The position numbers were made by a program, and so were the translations under genes. Positions 59,178-64,000 of a stretch of DNA of 64,000 bases are shown here, one piece after another. This DNA comes from Halicephalobus mephisto. Taxonomy: Eukaryota; Nematoda; Chromadorea; Rhabditida; Panagrolaimidae. Position 1 is the first letter of the stretch; every line of letters begins with the position of its first letter. The stretch spans positions 186,001-250,000 of the forward strand of contig SWDT01000049.1 in NCBI GenBank assembly GCA_009193035.1, given 5' to 3'. A model generated the notes under the pieces. It searched no databases. It saw nothing but the letters and a program-made list of their open reading frames with translations, and was not told the DNA's origin.

Positions 59178-62100
59178 ATGCCAAAACCTAAATGGGATCC
59201 AGAGGACCGTTCAAATTACTTTCAACACTCAGGAGGGATTTATCACTACAATCTGAAACTCCCAAAAGTTTGCCTTCCCATAATTGACAGTCCAGCTTTC
59301 CAGAGACTTGATAACATCGGTCAGCTCGGGATTTGCCGGAGAATCTACAGACAAGCCACTCATACAAGATTTGAACATTGTTTTGGGTTAGTTTTCTTAA
59401 TTATAAAATTACAGTAAGACAACAATGTTTCACTTTTAGAGTTGCCGACTTAGCTCGTAGAGTTATGATTGAACTTAGGAAACAATATAAATGTATTGAT
59501 GGGAACGATGTGCTTTGTGTCATCATTGCTGGACTTTGTCATGATCTCGGTCATGGACCCTTTAGTCACACTTTTGAATTTACTCTGAAAGAATTGGAAA
59601 ACAAACATCCAGAACTGAGAAACTTCAGAGTAAGTTCATTCTTATCTATCAATTTTCTATTAACAAACAAAGCCCGTCTTTGTCGGGTTACTATAATGTT
59701 GTTTGTGGTATTTGCAACATCTATCGGTAGTTTAATGCTTAACTACCCTTTGAGAATAAACAATAGATTTTCTTAACCTTATGAATTTAGTTCAGAGATG
59801 TCCAGATCTATACAAGCAGAATATATTTACAAAAAGTTAATTGGGAAATAGTGTAAATTATAGAATCTTTGTTCAAGACTAAAGTAGACCACAAGTTTGA
59901 TTTTGCATGTTTCTAGAATTGCCTTTCGAATTGATTCCATAACAATCCGCATTTATAAATTTATAATGTATAACACTTTATAGCACGAGAAAATGTCTGT
60001 TGACATTTTAAAGTATATTTTGAAATCTGAATCCAATGCAACGAAGATATTAGATGAATACTTGGAAGAAAAAGATTACACTTTCATCTATGAACTTATT
60101 GATCCACCTCAGGACAAAGATAAATATGGAAACCCCGAGGTAAAAGGACGTGACAAAGACAAGATCTGGATGTATGAAATCATCTCAAATAATATCCATG
60201 GTCTAGACATTGACAAAATGGATTACATTATCAGGGATTCTCATCACACCGAAGTTGGAGTTGCCTGTAATCTAGCCTTCATCTCTCGCTGTATCGAAGG
60301 TGTTTACATTCTTGAATTCGGTGAGGGAGAAAAAAAAAGAAAAAGACTAGTTTGGAGTCAAAAGGTCGTTGATGATATCCACGAGCTCTTCAATTCAAGA
60401 ATGCTGATCTTCTCCAAAGTATGCTACCACAAGAAAATGTACCCTTTGGAATACCAGCTACAAAAAGCAATCCGATTGGCTGCTCTTCATTTGAAGTTCG
60501 CTGGAACTGAAGAAAGAGGAGAAAATGGAACTGTGAAACCAATGAAAAGTATCATCGAGGCTGTGAACGATGTTGAGGCTTATATTAAACTCGATGATCA
60601 CATACTAACTTTGATTAAAAATTCTGAAATTGACAATGCTGATATCCGTGAAGCCAAAAAATGCATTGAGAACATGGACAGAAGAGAACTTCATACTTGT
60701 ATTGCTAAGATTCAGTACAATGCTGTAAGTTTTGATTTGTATAATCGTTGTACTAATAGTAAGAGTAAGGGAACTTACAGACAAAAATAATGCATACTTT
60801 TTTCCTTTACTTTTTTATTCCTATTTCGTACAAGATCAAAATTTACAACACGTACAAAAAACAAACTTAATTGCAGTTGTTTTCTCCTTTGACCCATCTC
60901 TTCAGTTGGTGACGTGTGTAGATATGAACTCGAGTGGAATTAGAGAACTGCTTCATCAGATCAAATTCCTTTTTACGGCACCTCAATTCTTTGACTAGAT
61001 TGCCTGTCCATCTTGTTCGTAGCCTGGACTTCGTTGGTTTCCGAAGGGTCGTCAACTTCGCCCAGTCAGGTTCCGTCTGCGTTGTCAGTTTTATCACGTG
61101 CTTCCACTTCCGCGTTAGAGCACTGATTGCCTAATCCGATAGACCTGTTCTCCTTTTAATAGCTTTCGAACTGATCCTATCTGATACCCGGACTTCCAGT
61201 ATTACTCTTTCTAGTCTTCTTTGGCCTCGGATGAGCTTCACTCTCGCTCCTTTCGTTAGTGCCCAAGTTTCGCAGCTAAAAATAATGCATATTAAGTGCT
61301 TATGTGTGTAACTTGGACACAACTGCAAAATAATTGCGCTTTTATCAACTGATAGTAGTGTAAAGGTAAAAGAATTCTGCATAAACTTGCTTTTATCTAA
61401 TAAGATTTAAGTCAAAAATGTGTTGATACGAGCAAATTGTTGAATAGTCGAGAGAACCTTCAATTTGGTCTGAAAAGCCTGACTTGATGTTAAAGAATTT
61501 AAATTAATATACCAGAACTTTAACTGGGATGCAGGAATATAAGAATGTAGACCAGGTTGAAAAATTTCGGCTTAGGCTAATATAATCGATATCATGAGTA
61601 TGAGTAGGCCCTAAAGTGGTCTAGATGGGGCCATATCAGCTTAACAAAATTTGAGTTAAAGGTACATGAATGCAAATAGGTGATTATATGATCTAGAAGT
61701 TGTTCAATTATGAAAGTATCTACAACTATCCAATAGTAGTTTAAAAAATTTCTTTTTAGCTCTTAGAAGAAGAGAAAACAAAGGAAGCCGAGGAAGTGAT
61801 TAAGAAAGTAATCGAAGATGTCATTACACCAATGAACAATAAAAACATTACCAACACTTCTGATAAAGAGGAAAAGTTCATTTACGTTATCCGTCACATT
61901 CACTTCGGTAAAGGACTTAACATTGATCCCATGAAAGACATTCTTTACTCCCTCAGATATCAGTCTGCCTATATGGAAGTGAAGAGAATTAAAGAAAGTA
62001 AGATGAAGTCTACAATTGTTATTTACGTCTATGGAAAGCACAATTTAGAATCCGAGACCGCTCGTGAACTTCTTACAAAATTAAAATTCGAATTGAATCT

Positions 62101-62209
62101 TAAACTGGATTCCGAATTAAAGGATATTAAAGACAAATATTCTTTCATCAATTTGTTTAACAAACCCTTAAAACCCGTAGAAGATAATCAAGATTCTATC
62201 CCAAATTGA
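59178..62209 (+). CDS. SAMHD1: SAMHD1-like dNTP triphosphohydrolase without SAM domain
   Basis: An HD-domain enzyme that splits dNTPs to deoxynucleoside and triphosphate and so controls dNTP pools. Exons 59178-59386, 59440-59629, 59984-60724 and 61760-62209, all in phase; 529 residues. Near the start is [11 protein letters not shown]...[11 protein letters not shown], whose His at about 68 is the first metal ligand. [16 protein letters not shown] carries the HD pair (about 104-105), and [16 protein letters not shown] the last Asp (about 210). The basic C-terminal region matches the family. The human enzyme has about 100 extra N-terminal residues with a SAM domain; here the HD domain starts almost at once. 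A dead LINE fragment sits in the third intron. The start ATG is preceded by CCAACGAAA. Confidence 0.92.
60867..61283 (-). pseudogene. Truncated non-LTR retrotransposon (LINE), 3' end of reverse transcriptase ORF
   Basis: On the minus strand the translation reads [40 protein letters not shown] and RRTGLSD, then a TAG (61131-61133), and continues in the same frame through [12 protein letters not shown] to [14 protein letters not shown]. The order ETWALT - [10 protein letters not shown] - DRI - RRTG - RWTGNL is the usual tail of RTE-like endonuclease/reverse-transcriptase polyproteins. The 5' part is absent, as expected for a 5'-truncated insertion, and the stop shows it is dead. It lies antisense in the last SAMHD1 intron. 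Confidence 0.75.
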
Positions 62210-62611
62210 TTATTAAAAATTAAAGCCGTAATCTGAAATTTTCATGCTAAAACACAGTTTGTGACTTTCCCAAAAATTGATTCTTCAAAAAATTTAAATT
62301 TATTATAATGTGTAAAATTTTATTATTTTCCTGGTTATACATAAATTAAGTTTTTCGATTATATCTTGTCACGAAAATTTCAAATTTAGACTTTAATTTC
62401 TAACTACCAATTTTAATAAAGTGGAATATAGATCTATAAACTTGTTTCGCTAAATTATGCTTATAGCTTCCCCAAACTCTTTAATTATTCTTAAAATAAT
62501 TAAATTGTTAAACTATTTTGTGAATTTTTTTAATAATGAATAAAAAATAGTTGAAAAGATCGAATATCATAAGGAATTGAAATTACTAACATATAAAACG
62601 TAACTTTTGAT

Positions 62612-62760
62612 TTAGTAACAATTGTAAAATGTGGTAAAAATGAGCATAATCGTCACATTTTTCGTGAATATTTGACATTTGTAACGAAAATTAAAACTTA
62701 ATAGTGACGATTTGCATTTGATACTGTGTCAAAGGTATGCTTTTTTGTATGAAGGTACTT
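62612..62760 (+). repeat. Dispersed repeat, copy 2 (partner at 6545-6680)
   Basis: This segment shares ordered blocks with 6545-6680: AACAATTGYRAAATGT, ATATTTGAYATTTGT, ACGAAAATTAA and AATAGTGACGATTT. In this copy the inverted ends AATCGTCAC and GTGACGATT are intact. It begins about 400 bp after the SAMHD1 stop. Confidence 0.6.
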
Positions 62761-62937
62761 AAATGATGTTGAAAATTTACAAAAGAAATAATAACTCCTT
62801 GGATAATAATATCCATCAACATAATTGTTAATCTTTCTTTAGTTTATTTAAAAAATTGTTTTTGACTATGTACATCATTTCGATGGAAAACTTTCAGCAG
62901 TTGTTTACAACATCAACATAGTATATCCTGCCAACCA

Positions 62938-63214
62938 TTAAAGATAAGCTTTCCTGTAAGGGAAAGCCGCCAAAAATTGGGTAATGCTCATTGGAGCCCA
63001 CTTGCCCGGAAGCGGTTAGTAAAAGGCGAATCGCTTGTTCGTTCAAAGACAAGTGAGCCAGAGATGATTTATTTGACCCAGAACCAGGTTTACCCACCTA
63101 TCATAAGGCATAGCATGTGCGAAAAGAACAACTAAGACAGACAACAAGAGAACTTTATTACTACAAATCAATGAGCAAAGGTTATGCTCAGAAGCGAAGA
63201 TTATTCCAGACATC
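62938..63214 (-). CDS. Possible tiny secreted-peptide gene (two readings)
   Basis: From ATG 63214 the minus strand reads MSGIIFASEHNLCSLICSNK followed by VLLLSVLVVLFAHA, a good signal peptide, then MPYDR. A donor (AG|GTGGGT, exon end 63099) and a strong acceptor (TTTCCCTTACAG, next exon from 62953) would give a 43-residue protein ending MPYDRKAYL. Alternatively, the supposed intron holds its own open frame (62894-63097: NEQAIRLLLTASGQVGSNEH), which could be the body of the protein after an unseen splice or a frameshift. I recognise no family; a neuropeptide-like precursor is one guess. Confidence 0.28.
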
Positions 63215-63523
63215 AATTTGCACATGACTGGACAAAAGTGGTTTCTCGTCAGACATTTCTGTTTGTAAGAAGGTTGCAGAAAAGTCTAATGGAGATCCTA
63301 TTGAAGTAACAGTGAAATCCGCCATATACTAGTGTGTAGTTACAAAAGCGGATGGTTTGCATATGAGTTAATAATTGAGAACTTATTCGTCCTGACAAAC
63401 AAAACGTTATCTCCTTATATGTGTAATTAATTAGACGAAATATATTTTGAACTTAATTATGAAATATTTTTTAAATTCGCTGTTTATATATAAAACTATA
63501 AAATTTCTAAGAATATTATACAG

Positions 63524-64000
63524 AATTATATCCGGTGTTGAAAACTGTGTCAAATACCAAAAAGTTTACATACGAAACTAGAAACGTAAAAAGCTCCGCC
63601 TTCAACAGGACTATCATCTCTGCAAAGGCAAACATGATTGGATTTTACTTCGCTGAAGGGTTTGCAGGGACAGATTATCCTTACAACTGGCAATGGCCAA
63701 GCTTCTAGATCCCTGTTGATATTCACTCTGAGCTTTGGGATAATGATAGAGTAAGGAAGAAAACAAAATAAATGAGTTCATCTCTCGTATTCTCCAGCTG
63801 CTGAACTGTAATGCATGTTCTTTCTTTAGAGATCTCCATACTCTCGCTGAACAGACTCCAGAGTTCCAGGAGTTTGAAAACGTCTCCCAATCTCTTTTCC
63901 AGTTCCTTTCAAAATATGCAGGTAAGAATATGCTCACATCGGATGACGTTTTCAAAGTTTGCAATAGTATCGTCATGGAAGACCAGAATAATTTCCCTCT
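63524..64000 (+). pseudogene. Histidine acid phosphatase fragment with in-frame stop
   Basis: An acceptor (ATTATACAG, 63523) opens a frame reading SSAFNRTIISAKANMIGFYF, matching the R-S-T-D-x-x-R-T block of the histidine acid phosphatase family (lysosomal/prostatic type). It continues to NWQWPSF, a TAG at 63706-63708, then IPVDIHSELWDNDR (family: WQPIPVHT). A normal 47-bp intron (donor 63751, acceptor ending TTCTCCAG) joins in phase to LLNCNACSFFRDLHTLAEQT and PEFQEFENVSQSLFQFLSKY, running off the right edge. The catalytic RHGxRxP exon was not found upstream. Because of the in-frame TAG and missing N-terminus I call it a likely pseudogene, but a sequencing error or unusual splicing is possible. 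Confidence 0.6.

Noticed and set aside
63747..63800. Apparent frameshift in the acid phosphatase fragment
   Set aside because: A 47-bp intron with GTAAGG donor and TTCTCCAG acceptor restores the frame exactly, so only the TAG at 63706 remains unexplained.
1..64000. Search for spliced-leader RNA, intact tRNA or rRNA genes
   Set aside because: No SL1-like leader, intact tRNA or rRNA stretch was recognised by eye; a covariance-model search would be needed to exclude diverged ones.

Overview
The window is nuclear DNA of a nematode, most likely a rhabditid close to Caenorhabditis. The evidence is: genes with many short exons joined at TTTTCAG-type acceptors and GTAAG donors; acceptor-like AG sites directly before start codons, as in trans-splicing; a candidate polycistronic cluster; nematode-type gene families (a dep-1-like receptor phosphatase, a nematode serpentine chemoreceptor); and AT-rich introns full of short repeats containing TACTGTAG and CGACACGAA. 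No bacterial, plasmid or phage features are visible. All gene models were read by eye from frame and splice phase and have no transcript support.

Layout. 1-8.4 kb is AT-rich and mostly non-coding: a possible first exon of a gene leaving the left edge, a 141-bp minisatellite, a decayed tRNA-Asp-like sequence, a foldback, and a pogo-like MITE just before the first clear exon. 8.4-22.8 kb (+) is a receptor tyrosine phosphatase (FN3 ectodomain, one membrane span, one PTP domain; dep-1/PTPRJ type) whose 5' end was not found. A 63-residue membrane-protein ORF follows 162 bp later. 24.4-34.7 kb (+) is holocarboxylase synthetase (bpl-1/HLCS) in about 14 exons. A small convergent gene may lie at 34.8-35.2 kb (-). 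35.8-40.0 kb (+) holds TMEM222, U2A' (SNRPA1) and a membrane-anchored short-chain dehydrogenase in close series, probably an operon. 40.3-42.5 kb (-) is a serpentine receptor and 44.5-53.0 kb (-) a complete pecanex. 53.0-59.2 kb is intergenic with two repeat arrays. 59.2-62.2 kb (+) is SAMHD1 without a SAM domain, with a dead LINE fragment in its last intron. The right edge has a possible tiny secreted-peptide gene (-) and a histidine acid phosphatase fragment (+) carrying an in-frame stop.

The genes do not form one pathway. The phosphatase and pecanex are cell-surface/Notch-linked signalling proteins, HLCS attaches biotin to carboxylases, U2A' acts in the spliceosome and SAMHD1 hydrolyses dNTPs. 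No clearly new molecular system was found. The best leads are the array of joined splice acceptor/donor motifs before the bpl-1 start exon, the candidate operon, and several unannotated small genes.
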